Below are positions 27,082 through 37,205 of a stretch of DNA of 64,000 nt, piece by piece; position 1 is the stretch's first letter; every line of letters begins with the position of its first letter. The notes beneath the pieces were generated by a model. It did not search any database. It was not told where the DNA came from and worked only from the letters and a program-made list of their open reading frames with translations. A program made the translations under genes and the position numbers. Source of the DNA: Candidatus Opimibacter skivensis (lineage in GTDB: Bacteria > Bacteroidota > Bacteroidia > Chitinophagales > Saprospiraceae); assembly GCA_016721905.1 (NCBI GenBank), contig JADKHH010000026.1, positions 124,001 to 188,000 on the forward strand, in the 5' to 3' direction.

Positions 27082-30000
27082 TTATTTTCTGGCAGCTATC
27101 TGGCGTTGGATCGTATCCAGTGTTGCCTCCAGTGCATCAACCTTTCCTTCGAGATGCTTGAGTTGATCTACTTCATCCTGTAAAGCCAGGATCATAGCTT
27201 CTTTTTCCTGCAATTGCAAGTTGAGCTCCTGGATGGCTCTCAGCGCAATACCTGCGGGATCAATGGTACTGATACTGACCTCATCCGCCCCCAATTTGAA
27301 AATGCGGTAGAAATCTTGTGCCGTCGGACCGATATGGTAATCCTCACTCCCTTTATATTTCCATCTGGTGATCGGCAACTTCATCACTTGCTCTAATATG
27401 GTAGCGCCTTTCACTTGCGTAAAATCTTCCTTCTTGTTTGCATCCGAAACATTGGTCCACGTTCCTGTCAACCCGAGATAAGCACCGTTACCGTTGGTGC
27501 TGTTATTACCAACGACTATAGCTTTAGCTTCAGAAGCAGTCGTTCCAAACGCCCAGCGGTTGACACTGGTATTGCCAAAGACCATCATATTGCTGGTGCT
27601 GACCTTGGCGAGATATCCGATTGCTGTGGAATTGACAATGGCCTGGTTGTTGACATCTGTCCATGCGCCGATAAGGGTGTTATTTGAACCTGTGGTGAGT
27701 GTGAAGGCACCTGCATGACCGACAATGGTATTCTGCTGGCCTGTAGTAGATGTGCTGGAACTAAAAGAGCCTATACACACATTCCTGCTGCCGGTTGTAT
27801 TGGCATCTGCAGCTCCAGCGCCGAGCGCCACGTTAAAAATTCCTGAGGTGTTTTCCTGGAGTGCGACTACACCAACAGCAGTGTTGGAATAACCGGTGGT
27901 GTTCTCGTAGAGTGCTTCATCTCCGATGGCTGTGTTTTCAGATCCGGTTGAATTTGATTTAAGGGCATCTGCGGAGATTGCTGTGTTGCTGTAACCTGTC
28001 ACATTATTTTGAAGGGCCTTAGAACCAACCGCAGTATTCGCATTACCGGTCTTATTCGTGTACAAGGCTTGTTCTCCAACTCCTGTATTCCACTTACCTG
28101 AGGTATTTGACTTGAGGGCCTCATAGCCTGTTGCGGTATTCTTATAACCGGTTTTATTGCTCACCAATGCAGCGTAACCGGAAGCGGTGTTGTTATAGCC
28201 TGTGGTATTTTCGCGCAAGGCACCAGCTCCAATCGATGTATTGTAATTACCCGTCGTATTCTCTTTTAAGGCTACTATACCCACGGCCGTATTTGAGATG
28301 CCGGTTGTATTGTTGCGTAAAGCTTCGAGACCAGTAGCGGTATTATAACTTCCAATTGAATTTTTATGCAGGGCATAGCTGCCAATGGCCGTGTTCTGGT
28401 TTCCGATCGTGTTATCTTCAAGTGTGTGATTGCCTAACGCTGTATTTTGAGCCCCAAGCGTATTACTGTACATCGCATTAAAACCTATCGCAGTGTTAAA
28501 CGATCCAGTCAGGTTTCCACTCAGCGCACTTACCCCAAAGGCATTATTTTCTATGCCGCCTATATTAGAATAAAGGCTAAAGGCACCTGTAGCTGTATTG
28601 TTGTATCCATACACATTTTGAAACATGGCATTGTGACCTACCGCTGTATTGGTGTCGCCTACAATATTATTCCTGAGTGAGTTTGCTCCAAGGGCAGCAT
28701 TGAAAAGTCCAGTCGTATTGTTTTGTAATGAATTGGTTCCGATGGCGACATTTGCCTGACCTGTTGTATTGTTCCTTAATGCATCGCTACCCAGAGCTGC
28801 ATTACCATAACCTGTCGTATTGGCTGCAAGTGCATCGGCACCTATTGCGGTATTGATATACCCTTCTGTATTACTGACCAGCGTCTTAAAACCAACGGCG
28901 GTATTGGAATAGCCTCCTTGATTAAAAGCCAGGGAAGAAGAACCGATGGCAGTATTTTCGTCGCCATCATTATAGAACATGGCCGAATCGCCTATGGCTA
29001 CATTGTCAATAGCATATGGGCTGTTGGCCAATGCATAACTACCAATAGCAACATTGCCGCTACCTTCTTCATTAAAAAACATCGCGGAAAGGCCAATGGC
29101 GGTGTTTTTGCTTCCTGAAATATTTCGTCTCAGCGCACTGGCACCTAATGAAGTATTTCCCGTTCCTTCAGTATTATCGATCATGGACTTGGTACCTACG
29201 GCTGTATTCGCATATCCGGTTGTATTGTTTCTTAAGTTAGAAGTGCCCACTGCTGTATTTGCAGTTCCATGATACTCCTCGATAGCCCCGAGACCATTAT
29301 AGTGCAGCGCCGAATCACCTATCGCCACATTATTACTTCTGTCAGTCGATTGCGCCAGTGCATCGATACCGATAGCGATATTGGCGGAGCCATGCGCATT
29401 AGATTCCAGTGCATTGTTTCCTATAGCAATATTGTTATTGCCATCCTGATTAAATACTAAACTTTGCCCGCCGATGGATACGTTTCTATTACCGGTTGTG
29501 TTATTGAGCAAGGTGGCATCACCGACTGATACATTATGTTCGCCTGTGGTATTATTGGTCATGGCTCCTGCACCGATAGCTATATTCATGCCACCTGTTG
29601 TATTCAATTTTAATGCCTCTACACCTAGAGCCAGGTTAGAACTCCCCGTTATATTAGCACTTAATGAGAAATTCCCGATCGCCAGATTATCCTCACCTGC
29701 AGTATTGATCTGTAGTGCTTTTGTTCCAACTGCAAGATTATTTTCACCTTCCAGGTTTGCATACAAGGCGGAATCGCCGATGGCAATCTGATTGCTTAAC
29801 GTTTCACTATAATAAAGTGCGCTACCACCAATAGCTATATTTGAATTACCAGTCGTATTTCTGGTTAATGGCGTAAAGCCGACGCCAATATTTGACTGCC
29901 CTGTTGTATTTCCCTCTAAGGCATAAGCTCCAAATGCAGTATTCACATCACCGGAAGTGTTATGATACAAAGTGTTTGCCCCTACTGCCGTATTGTCCGC

Positions 30001-30573
30001 TCCTGCACTATTGAAATAACCCGACTCAAAACCAATAAAAACATTTTCAATGCCTTCATCATAATTCTCATCCGGATCATTATTTAATCCCGCATCCTGG
30101 CCGATCACTACAGATTTGGACAAGAAGTCCATATTGAACATTGGGGAGCCGTTTCCATTCCTTCTGATCTCCAGCACTTCTTCTCCAGCTATGGAAAAAT
30201 GAATACGATCTTCATTTGCAGTAAGCTCAGTTTCTATTCCGGTATCTCCGTCTGCATCTGAAATCGAGGTCATCATCATCGATTGTCGATTAGCCTGGTC
30301 ATTGGCTACGATTTCAATCCATCCATCTGTAACATTCTTAAAATACCAGAAGGATTGCGATGACGTATTGTAGATAAGTAAACCTTCCGCAGGTTCTTTG
30401 AAAGCGCGCATCTGATCGGCAGCCATCCGGGGCACGAGAACACCTTTGTCAGCACTCTGGATATCGAGCACAGCACTGCTGTGCGGTTTTTCTGTCCCGA
30501 TTCCGATTTGCTGTGAAAAGCCGGTTGTATAGGTCAATAAAAGAAAAAGGTTAATTCGCAGTATAAGGTTCAT
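27082..30573 (-). CDS. Surface fibre-like repeat protein with C-terminal S74 chaperone domain
   Basis: The 1163-residue protein has a signal peptide (…LLLTYTTGFSQ), a short N-terminal domain, and then some 45-50 copies of a 17-residue repeat, N-T-A-x-G-x-x-A-L-x-x-N-T-T-G-x-x (about 190-1000), expected to form a left-handed beta-helix like YadA-type heads. Near residue 1040 it enters a peptidase S74 intramolecular chaperone domain, where the self-cleavage pair is S1043 and K1048 in SDANKK. A coiled coil (LQEKEAMILALQDEVDQLKHLEGKV) ends the protein. S74 domains fold as trimers and cut themselves off. It is probably a trimeric adhesin, not a phage part, as no phage genes are near. It is followed at once by the giant protease gene. 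Confidence 0.92.
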   Translation of the reverse strand: MNLILRINLFLLLTYTTGFSQQIGIGTEKPHSSAVLDIQSADKGVLVPRMAADQMRAFKEPAEGLLIYNTSSQSFWYFKNVTDGWIEIVANDQANRQSMMMTSISDADGDTGIETELTANEDRIHFSIAGEEVLEIRRNGNGSPMFNMDFLSKSVVIGQDAGLNNDPDENYDEGIENVFIGFESGYFNSAGADNTAVGANTLYHNTSGDVNTAFGAYALEGNTTGQSNIGVGFTPLTRNTTGNSNIAIGGSALYYSETLSNQIAIGDSALYANLEGENNLAVGTKALQINTAGEDNLAIGNFSLSANITGSSNLALGVEALKLNTTGGMNIAIGAGAMTNNTTGEHNVSVGDATLLNNTTGNRNVSIGGQSLVFNQDGNNNIAIGNNALESNAHGSANIAIGIDALAQSTDRSNNVAIGDSALHYNGLGAIEEYHGTANTAVGTSNLRNNTTGYANTAVGTKSMIDNTEGTGNTSLGASALRRNISGSKNTAIGLSAMFFNEEGSGNVAIGSYALANSPYAIDNVAIGDSAMFYNDGDENTAIGSSSLAFNQGGYSNTAVGFKTLVSNTEGYINTAIGADALAANTTGYGNAALGSDALRNNTTGQANVAIGTNSLQNNTTGLFNAALGANSLRNNIVGDTNTAVGHNAMFQNVYGYNNTATGAFSLYSNIGGIENNAFGVSALSGNLTGSFNTAIGFNAMYSNTLGAQNTALGNHTLEDNTIGNQNTAIGSYALHKNSIGSYNTATGLEALRNNTTGISNTAVGIVALKENTTGNYNTSIGAGALRENTTGYNNTASGYAALVSNKTGYKNTATGYEALKSNTSGKWNTGVGEQALYTNKTGNANTAVGSKALQNNVTGYSNTAISADALKSNSTGSENTAIGDEALYENTTGYSNTAVGVVALQENTSGIFNVALGAGAADANTTGSRNVCIGSFSSSTSTTGQQNTIVGHAGAFTLTTGSNNTLIGAWTDVNNQAIVNSTAIGYLAKVSTSNMMVFGNTSVNRWAFGTTASEAKAIVVGNNSTNGNGAYLGLTGTWTNVSDANKKEDFTQVKGATILEQVMKLPITRWKYKGSEDYHIGPTAQDFYRIFKLGADEVSISTIDPAGIALRAIQELNLQLQEKEAMILALQDEVDQLKHLEGKVDALEATLDTIQRQIAARK

Positions 30574-30837
30574 ACCTGACGGTTTACAAGTGATGGGTAT
30601 GTCTGCAAATATCCACCCTCGATGGTAGCTACATTGTTAAAGTAAGTGAGTGGTGGATATGATCCTCTGAGCGGTGCTCTGCAGGGTACCAATGTTCGGC
30701 GGATTCCTTATACTTTTGTATACATTCCTTCGCATACCTATAAGGGACCAATGGCTGCTGCCGGACATCTCCTGAACGCTGCCGGGAACAAATGACAAAC
30801 CAGATAAATTGCAAATGACAGATATCAATGATCCGAC
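30574..30837. promoter_or_regulatory. Divergent intergenic region between adhesin and sensor kinase genes
   Basis: This 264-bp region must contain the promoters of both the adhesin/protease unit (minus) and the kinase/regulator pair (plus). No coding frame is convincing, and I could not fix a promoter from the sequence. Confidence 0.45.
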
Positions 30838-33800
30838 ATGCTGCATAGCTTCAGAAGGGCTTTCCTCATGAGATCACTGACGCGTACTATCTGTATGCTG
30901 GTACTGCTGTACTTTATCCCCGGTACCCCCGGATGGGCTCAACTCCACCTTTCTCAATTTAGAAAATACACTACGCGGGAGGGATTGAGCCATAACCATA
31001 TCCATGATATCTGCCAGGATAGTAATGGTTTTATCTGGATCAGCACCGAATACGGCCTCAATCGCTTTGACGGCACTTCCTTTATCAACCTCACCTCGAT
31101 CAATAATGATTTTACTAAAGCCGATCAATTTATCTCTGCTTTAAAAAATCTGGGTCAGCATGAAATTGGCATCGGGACGCAATATGGTGCTTATCTGCTC
31201 AATACCAAAAACTATCAATTGACTCCGCTCACTTTCGATGTGGATGACAATCTAAAATACTGGGCGTTTCACATTTCAGATATCCAGCGTGATAGCAAAG
31301 GAAATTATGGCCTGAGCACGAAGACAGGATTTTATATTTTCGATTCGTCTGGCCAGCTGATCGATGATCTGGCTTATTACACAACAGCTGATATTGGTAA
31401 AGCCTGGATGCTGTACGGAAGGTTCATTTACATATTGTCCTCGGGACAAATGTTGCAAAAGAACAGCGAAGGCTACAATGTCTTTGACCCAAACACGAGT
31501 CAGATATTGAGAAATCCAGCCGCATCAGAACTTGACACATCATTGATCATGGATGACCCTGAGATCGACATCGTTGCCATTCCGGGACCAGGAGTTGCCT
31601 ACTTGTCAGTTCGTCAAAAGAAACTCGTAATCCAAAATCAACTCACGCATCGCAGTTTTGCTCTCCCCGTTGAAAATACATTATTTGACAACCTTTACTG
31701 GCGTTCAACGATCCTTGCGCTCAATGACAGCACCCTGATCATCAATGGCAGAAAAGGGCTGTATCAGTTTCACTATTCGCTTGCTGATGAAACCATAACT
31801 GCGGGCAATGAACTATTGCTTCCCGAGCTGAATATTACCTCCTTCTTTATTGACAAAGAAAAAAGAATCTGGATCGGCACCTCCAATGGATTGTACAAGC
31901 AAAAAACTGAGCCTATTATCACCCAAACACGCATCAGGAAAAAGGCGCAAGATGGTCCGCTCACCATTAAATATATGGAGCAAGGCCCTAATGAATGGTA
32001 TGTTACTACCAGTGAGGAAGGTCTGTTGATCCTTGATGCTAAAACCCTGGCATTCCGGGATCAGTTCTTATTCAAGAAGGATGATAAAATACTTTCCCTC
32101 GGCAAAATCTTTTCCTTTTCAGATGAGATCCTGTGGATCGCCAGCTTCCGGGGTTTATTTTCATTTCATAAAATCACGCATGAAGTGAAGCCACTCATAT
32201 TCGACAATTGCCCTGACTGCACAATTGATATGTTTGTGCAGGATATCTATCAAAGCCAGGCAGGTGATATATGGATTACCGGAAATGAAGGTAACAAGGC
32301 CTACAAGGTTGATCCAACAGGAAAAATGATCACACGCATAGAGCATGATCTCCAGAATGAAAAATTCAGAGTCAACATTCCTTTCAGGATCTCTGAAGAT
32401 GCGGAAGGAAATATCTGGTTTTGCGGAGATGCTATGGCCAGGTACAATACAAGCCTCGGGCACGTGGATTCCCTTATTGAAAAATTACCTCTCCAGCGAA
32501 ATTTCAAAAAACCCTATTTCATGCACCGCAATTCGAAAAACGATTTGTGGTTTACCACCAACAGTGATAACTGGCATGTCCTCAAGGCGAATCAGGACAT
32601 GGAATTGTTTTCGGATAAACGCCTGAGTCCGTCCATCAATATCTATCAGACCATGATAGATGATGTACTTCACTACATTTCCGAACAAGGACAGATCATC
32701 ACCCTGAATACCCTCACCCGCGAATACAGAATACTCTCTAACGATAATGGATGGGACCCGGAGCGCATAACCTCCATCGGATTTTTTCAAGACAAAGAAA
32801 CCGATGACATTCTGTTTGCCGGTGATGATATCATCTATCGGTTTGCTTCCGGACAGCCACTGACCAGGCGAAACAACACACCTTTTATTTCAGCCATCGA
32901 AGTCTTTGGTAAGCGGGTGATTGATCTGCCTGCAGACCATATTACTTTTCAGCCTGATGAAAATACGATGCAGCTCAAATTTCTAAGTCTAAATTTTAAT
33001 GATCCACGCAATCAGCTCTTCTCTTACAAACTTGAAGGCAACCAGCCCGCGTTGTGGATTCCGATTGATAAACCAGAAATCATGCTGACCCAGATACCTC
33101 CGGGAAATTATACACTGACATTACAGGTCGCCTCCAAAAATCAATATTGGGAACCGTCCTACAAGACATATAAAATTACTATCCTGGCTCCATTCTATCG
33201 GCGATGGGCGTTTATCCTTCCGATGATATTATTATTTGGTTTGCTCACCTGGGCTGTGATCAGATATCGGATAAAGGAAATGAGAACCATATCCAACCTC
33301 GACCGGATGGTGGTCGAATATGAACTCAAGGCCCTGCATGCACAGATGAACCCTCACTTTGTCTTCAATTGCCTCAATAGTATCAAGGAGATGATCATGT
33401 CCAAAGACAATAAAAATGCAAACATCTATCTCAACAAATTCTCCTACCTGCTCAGATCCACACTTGATCAATCCAAGCTCACCTTTATTCCGTTATCCCA
33501 GGTCATCGAATATATCCGTAACTACCTGGAGATGGAAAAACTACGATTTGATCACTTCAATTTCAGTATAGAGACAGATCCTGCGCTCCATACAGAAAGT
33601 ATCATGATGGCCCCCATGCTCCTGCAGCCCATTGTTGAAAACGCGATCTGGCATGGGATCTCCGCGCATAAAGAGGGCAACCAGATTCAATTACGTTTCT
33701 ATAGCCAGGGAGATACGATCACCTGTGAAGTGGAAGATTTCGGGATCGGCATATTACAACCAGGGCAAAAAAAGGCGGACAAAGATCATGAGCCCACTGC

Positions 33801-33951
33801 CCTATCCAATATCCGAAAGCGCATTGAACTCCTGAACCAAAAACATGAGGCTGGTTACCAGCTTATCTTTATCGACAAATCACAGGATTCCTCCAGGCAT
33901 GGGACGATAGTGAGATTGTCATTTAAACACCAGATGTATGAATTTGATTAA
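30838..33951 (+). CDS. Beta-propeller sensor histidine kinase, LytS type
   Basis: Signal sequence, then two Reg_prop beta-propellers (about 40-690; blades such as DSNGFIWISTEYGLNRFDG and KRIWIGTSNGLY), a Y_Y_Y domain (about 700-785), one membrane helix (about 790-808), and a short cytoplasmic part with the LytS/YehU-type His_kinase domain: QMNPHFVFNCLNSIKEMI with H840 as phosphorylation site, and the ATPase N-box QPIVENAIWHG. It senses an extracellular or periplasmic cue and passes phosphate to the LytTR regulator, whose gene overlaps by 14 bp. An alternative start is the ATG at 30868. Confidence 0.93.
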   Translation: MLHSFRRAFLMRSLTRTICMLVLLYFIPGTPGWAQLHLSQFRKYTTREGLSHNHIHDICQDSNGFIWISTEYGLNRFDGTSFINLTSINNDFTKADQFISALKNLGQHEIGIGTQYGAYLLNTKNYQLTPLTFDVDDNLKYWAFHISDIQRDSKGNYGLSTKTGFYIFDSSGQLIDDLAYYTTADIGKAWMLYGRFIYILSSGQMLQKNSEGYNVFDPNTSQILRNPAASELDTSLIMDDPEIDIVAIPGPGVAYLSVRQKKLVIQNQLTHRSFALPVENTLFDNLYWRSTILALNDSTLIINGRKGLYQFHYSLADETITAGNELLLPELNITSFFIDKEKRIWIGTSNGLYKQKTEPIITQTRIRKKAQDGPLTIKYMEQGPNEWYVTTSEEGLLILDAKTLAFRDQFLFKKDDKILSLGKIFSFSDEILWIASFRGLFSFHKITHEVKPLIFDNCPDCTIDMFVQDIYQSQAGDIWITGNEGNKAYKVDPTGKMITRIEHDLQNEKFRVNIPFRISEDAEGNIWFCGDAMARYNTSLGHVDSLIEKLPLQRNFKKPYFMHRNSKNDLWFTTNSDNWHVLKANQDMELFSDKRLSPSINIYQTMIDDVLHYISEQGQIITLNTLTREYRILSNDNGWDPERITSIGFFQDKETDDILFAGDDIIYRFASGQPLTRRNNTPFISAIEVFGKRVIDLPADHITFQPDENTMQLKFLSLNFNDPRNQLFSYKLEGNQPALWIPIDKPEIMLTQIPPGNYTLTLQVASKNQYWEPSYKTYKITILAPFYRRWAFILPMILLFGLLTWAVIRYRIKEMRTISNLDRMVVEYELKALHAQMNPHFVFNCLNSIKEMIMSKDNKNANIYLNKFSYLLRSTLDQSKLTFIPLSQVIEYIRNYLEMEKLRFDHFNFSIETDPALHTESIMMAPMLLQPIVENAIWHGISAHKEGNQIQLRFYSQGDTITCEVEDFGIGILQPGQKKADKDHEPTALSNIRKRIELLNQKHEAGYQLIFIDKSQDSSRHGTIVRLSFKHQMYEFD

Positions 33952-34705
33952 GACGGTTCTCGTAGATGATGAGCCACGGGGTTTGAAAGTGCTGGAACTG
34001 CTGACCTCTGCCTATGCTGATCGCCTGGATGTAGTAGCGGCATGCACTGATCCCCAGGAGGCGATCAACCGCATCAACGATCTTGCTCCCGAACTGCTGA
34101 TCATGGATATACAGATGCCTACGATGACAGCCTTTGATATGCTGGCGTCCTTACAAATCAAGCAGCTCGAAATAATCTTTGTCACCGCGCATAACCAATA
34201 TGCTCTTCGTGCATTCCAATACAGTGCAGTTGACTATCTGCTCAAACCCATTGATGAAGACCAGTTCCATAAAGCGATCACCAAGGCTATTGAACGCATC
34301 GGACAAAAAAATGTGCATCAGAATTATGAAGCCCTGCTCTACAATATCCAGCAGCTCAAACATACGAATGACATGAAAATCTGCATACCGGATGCAAAGG
34401 GATTCCGGGTCATCCGGGTTTCAGATATTGTCTATTGTGAAGCTGAAAGTTGCTATACCATATTTCATCTTGAAAACAAGACCAGTCTGATGTCATCCCG
34501 CACGCTGGCAGAATATGATGGGTTACTGGATCCTGATGTATTCTTCCGCATCCACAGATCCTATATCGTCAACCTACAGCACATCAAGGAGTATCACAAA
34601 GGCGAGGGTGGACAAGTCATCATGGATAATCAGAAAGCGCTTGAAATAAGTCGGCGAAAAAAGGAAGAATTCTTTTCCAGGATGAAGGGGATGTATAAGT
34701 ATTAA
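33938..34705 (+). CDS. LytTR-family response regulator
   Basis: The 255-residue protein has an N-terminal receiver domain (VLVDDEP with acidic pocket D10/D11, phosphoacceptor D57 in LLIMDIQMP, T in FVTAHNQ, K in DYLLKPID) and a C-terminal LytTR DNA-binding domain (about 145-245; YCEAESCYTIFHLEN, FFRIHRSYIVNLQHI). It is the partner of the upstream kinase (14-bp overlap). Its likely targets include the divergent surface-protein genes, which is an inference from position. Confidence 0.95.
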   Translation: MNLIKTVLVDDEPRGLKVLELLTSAYADRLDVVAACTDPQEAINRINDLAPELLIMDIQMPTMTAFDMLASLQIKQLEIIFVTAHNQYALRAFQYSAVDYLLKPIDEDQFHKAITKAIERIGQKNVHQNYEALLYNIQQLKHTNDMKICIPDAKGFRVIRVSDIVYCEAESCYTIFHLENKTSLMSSRTLAEYDGLLDPDVFFRIHRSYIVNLQHIKEYHKGEGGQVIMDNQKALEISRRKKEEFFSRMKGMYKY

Positions 34706-34762
34706 AAGGGCGGAAAAGGCTTAAGAGGCTAAAGGGGCTGAAGGGGCTAAGGGGCTGGTGAC
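34706..34762. repeat. 'aaggggctgaaggggcta' tandem repeat after LytTR gene
   Basis: Nine-base units (aggggctga, aggggctaa, agaggctaa) repeat directly after the stop codon. A related block of gcgaag/gctgag units lies at 34823-34852. Confidence 0.7.
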
Positions 34763-34906
34763 AATCATCCATGCAAGTGCCTAGCGAACCATTTTGTAAA
34801 GTGGGGTTTTAACCCCACTAAAAAAGGCGAAGGCGAAGGCTGAGGCTAAGGAATAAATGGAAAGCTTAGAATACTGAAGAGGCCAAAGAGAACATACAAA
34901 TACAAT

Positions 34907-35008
34907 CGGCCATCGGCCGTTGTTGGTGTCCTCACCAACAACCACGAAAATCTCCGCTGGTGGTGGGGACAGTTCGACAAGCTCACCGCGGCGCACCAGG
35001 CCAGCGGC
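34907..35008. repeat. Two-hairpin dispersed repeat, long form
   Basis: It is in reverse orientation relative to the copies at 8.2 kb. The GTTGTTGGTG/CACCAACAAC hairpin comes first, then the GC-rich hairpin with the 25-bp insert (agttcgacaagctcaccgcg and following). A 'gtgccgttggatggcg' tail follows. Confidence 0.8.
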
Positions 35009-35176
35009 AAAAAGTGGAGTGCCGTTGGATGGCGCTGTCTCCGCCAACCACAGCAAACTCCTGCAACGGCCTCCTGCCGCCGGATGTTGAGATCCAGGCT
35101 GTTGTAATCAACATTTGTTACACAACACCCCTGATATTACCCCTACCTTTCGGTTCTACCAGATGTAGTGTATCTC

Positions 35177-36784
35177 ATGAAAAAATTGACCTATATATTC
35201 ATAGTCCTGCTGGCGTCCGTTGTGGCCCACGCTCAAAATGATCCTTTTCAAATTCACCTCCAACCCGTCACTATTGACAACCTTCCCGGACTGCAGGCAT
35301 ATGCCGGGGGACAGCATGACGGAAAATGGCTGGTGCTCGGTGGCAGAATAGATGGCCTGCATCGCCGCCAACCATGGGCAACCTTCAATCCGGATGGCCG
35401 CCATACAAACATCATCGTGGTGGATCCTGTGAATGGAAAAACCTGGACTGCGCCGCTGACAGCTCTTTCAGTGCCCTTGCAGGATCAACTCAGCTCTACC
35501 AATATGGAGTTTCACCAGGAGGGAAATTTCCTGTACCTCGTCGGTGGATATGGTCATAGTGAAACTGTCGGCTCGAAAGTCACGTATGCCATGCTGACAG
35601 CGGTTGATGTAGCGGGTGTGATGTCGGCGATTGAAAAAGGGGAAAACATAGCACCGTTTTTCAGGACATTGACCGACACAAGATTTGCTGTCACCGGTGG
35701 TCACCTCAATAAAATCTACGATACCTACTACCTCGTAGGCGGGCAGAAATTTGATGGCAATTACAACCCGATGAACCATCCTACCTTCACGCAGGAATAT
35801 ACCAATGCGATCCGCACTTTCAAGATGGAAGATGATGGAAGCACGCTCAAGGTCACGCACCTGGCGACTATAACAGATACGCTTGCGTTTCACAGGAGAG
35901 ACTATAATGTTGCCGCACAGATATTGCCTGGAGGCGAAGAAGGGCTCATGAGTTTTTCAGGACCCTTTCAACTTACTGCTGACCTTCCGTATTTAAATGT
36001 AGTGAGCGTTGACCAGGAAGGGTATCATATCGTCCCTGCGTTTGCACAGTATTTCAACAATTACCATTGTGCGGTCATGCCTATGTACGCTGCTGACGCT
36101 GATCAGATGCATACTGTATTCTTCGGCGGCATCGCGCAATATTATATAGAAAACGGGCAACTGGTGCAGGATAGTGATGTACCTTTTGTAAAAACGATCG
36201 CGCGTGTGACTCGTGACGCACAGGGGCATATGACAGAATATAAATTACCACAGGAGATGCCCGGATATCTTGGTGCCAGTGCTGAATTTATTCCATTGCC
36301 TTCTGTTCCGAAATATGCAAACGGTGTCATCAAGCTGGATGAACTAACCGGTGATACGATCCACGTGGGCTATATCTATGGGGGTATAGAAAGTACAGCA
36401 GCCAATATCTTCTGGATCAATGAAGGCACTGAAAGCGTAGCTCATCCAACGGTATATAAAGTGTATGTCACCCGAAGCCAGACTACGGCACTGCAGGAAT
36501 TAAACGCACAGAGCAACAATGGCCTTCAAATGCAGATCTATCCTAATCCAAATGAAGGCATCTTCAACATTCTGTTTCAACTAAAAAATTCATCGGCAGT
36601 CACGCTCACGATCACCGATGAGGGTGGTAAGGTTGTGTTGAAGGAAGACTTATCAGATCAGACGGCGGTTGGTTTCAATAGTATTGAGAAGAAGTTTAAG
36701 CCGTTTAAGATTGGTGGTGTTTATTTTGTGACGTTGACGACTAAGGATACGTCGGCGACGCAGAAGATTATCGTCAAGGAGTAA
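35177..36784 (+). CDS. T9SS-exported Kelch-like protein
   Basis: The 535-residue protein has a signal peptide (MKKLTYIFIVLLASVVAHAQ). Repeats of about 50-60 residues with a 'LVGGxx' blade core follow (WLVLGGRIDGL, LYLVGGYGHSE, YYLVGGQKFDG, TVFFGGIAQYY, GYIYGGIES), consistent with a Kelch-type beta-propeller. The C-terminus is a T9SS type A sorting domain (IYPNPNEGIFNILF … GGVYFVTLTTKD … QKIIVKE). It is secreted or attached to the cell surface; the ligand or reaction is unknown. I chose the ATG at 35177; an upstream GTG at 35168 is in frame. Confidence 0.85.
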   Translation: MKKLTYIFIVLLASVVAHAQNDPFQIHLQPVTIDNLPGLQAYAGGQHDGKWLVLGGRIDGLHRRQPWATFNPDGRHTNIIVVDPVNGKTWTAPLTALSVPLQDQLSSTNMEFHQEGNFLYLVGGYGHSETVGSKVTYAMLTAVDVAGVMSAIEKGENIAPFFRTLTDTRFAVTGGHLNKIYDTYYLVGGQKFDGNYNPMNHPTFTQEYTNAIRTFKMEDDGSTLKVTHLATITDTLAFHRRDYNVAAQILPGGEEGLMSFSGPFQLTADLPYLNVVSVDQEGYHIVPAFAQYFNNYHCAVMPMYAADADQMHTVFFGGIAQYYIENGQLVQDSDVPFVKTIARVTRDAQGHMTEYKLPQEMPGYLGASAEFIPLPSVPKYANGVIKLDELTGDTIHVGYIYGGIESTAANIFWINEGTESVAHPTVYKVYVTRSQTTALQELNAQSNNGLQMQIYPNPNEGIFNILFQLKNSSAVTLTITDEGGKVVLKEDLSDQTAVGFNSIEKKFKPFKIGGVYFVTLTTKDTSATQKIIVKE

Positions 36785-36786
36785 GA

Positions 36787-36848
36787 AATGGCTGAAGAGG
36801 CGAAAGAGGCTGAAGAGGCTAAAGAGGCTAAAGAGGCTAAAGAGGCAT
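36787..36848. repeat. 'gaggctaaa' nine-base tandem repeat
   Basis: About seven units of gaggctaaa/gaggctgaa follow the stop codon by 2 bp. A bulged hairpin, CCCGCC-TAATG … CATTAGC-GGCGGG, lies just after at 36875-36903. Confidence 0.75.
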
Positions 36849-36980
36849 AGAGCATATCGAAGCGCAGCGAAGATCCCGCCTAATGCACAGCATTAGCGGC
36901 GGGAGGGCATAGGGCAGAGAGACTGTCAGGAGACAGATTTTCATTCTCATCGCTGGCGACGATACGTTTCATATCCCCAT

Positions 36981-37141
36981 TCGGCCACCGGCCGTTGTTG
37001 GTGTCCTCACCAACAACCACGAAAATCTCCGCTGGTGGTGGGGACACCAGGCCAGCGGCAAAAGAGGAGTGCCGTTGTTGGTGTCCTCACCAACAACCAC
37101 GAAAATCTCCGCTGGTGGTGGGGACACCAGGCCAGCGGCAA
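36981..37141. repeat. Two-hairpin dispersed repeat, tandemly doubled (80-bp period)
   Basis: A first copy at 36981-37059 is followed by a second at 37071-37139. The shared part from 36991 on and from 37071 on is identical over about 70 bp, so this is a recent tandem duplication. Both are short forms without the 25-bp insert. Confidence 0.85.
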
Positions 37142-37205
37142 AACGAGGTGGATGACCATGATCATCCAACACACCTATCTGGATCACCGGGATCCGTAGT
37201 CATCC

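Noticed and set aside
27700..30000. Regular 51-bp repeats that could suggest a CRISPR array
   Set aside because: They are codon-periodic units of the S74 adhesin gene with no unique spacers of constant length.
27082..30573. Phage tail fibre (S74 domain)
   Set aside because: The protein has a signal peptide and no phage genes are nearby; S74 domains also occur in bacterial adhesins.
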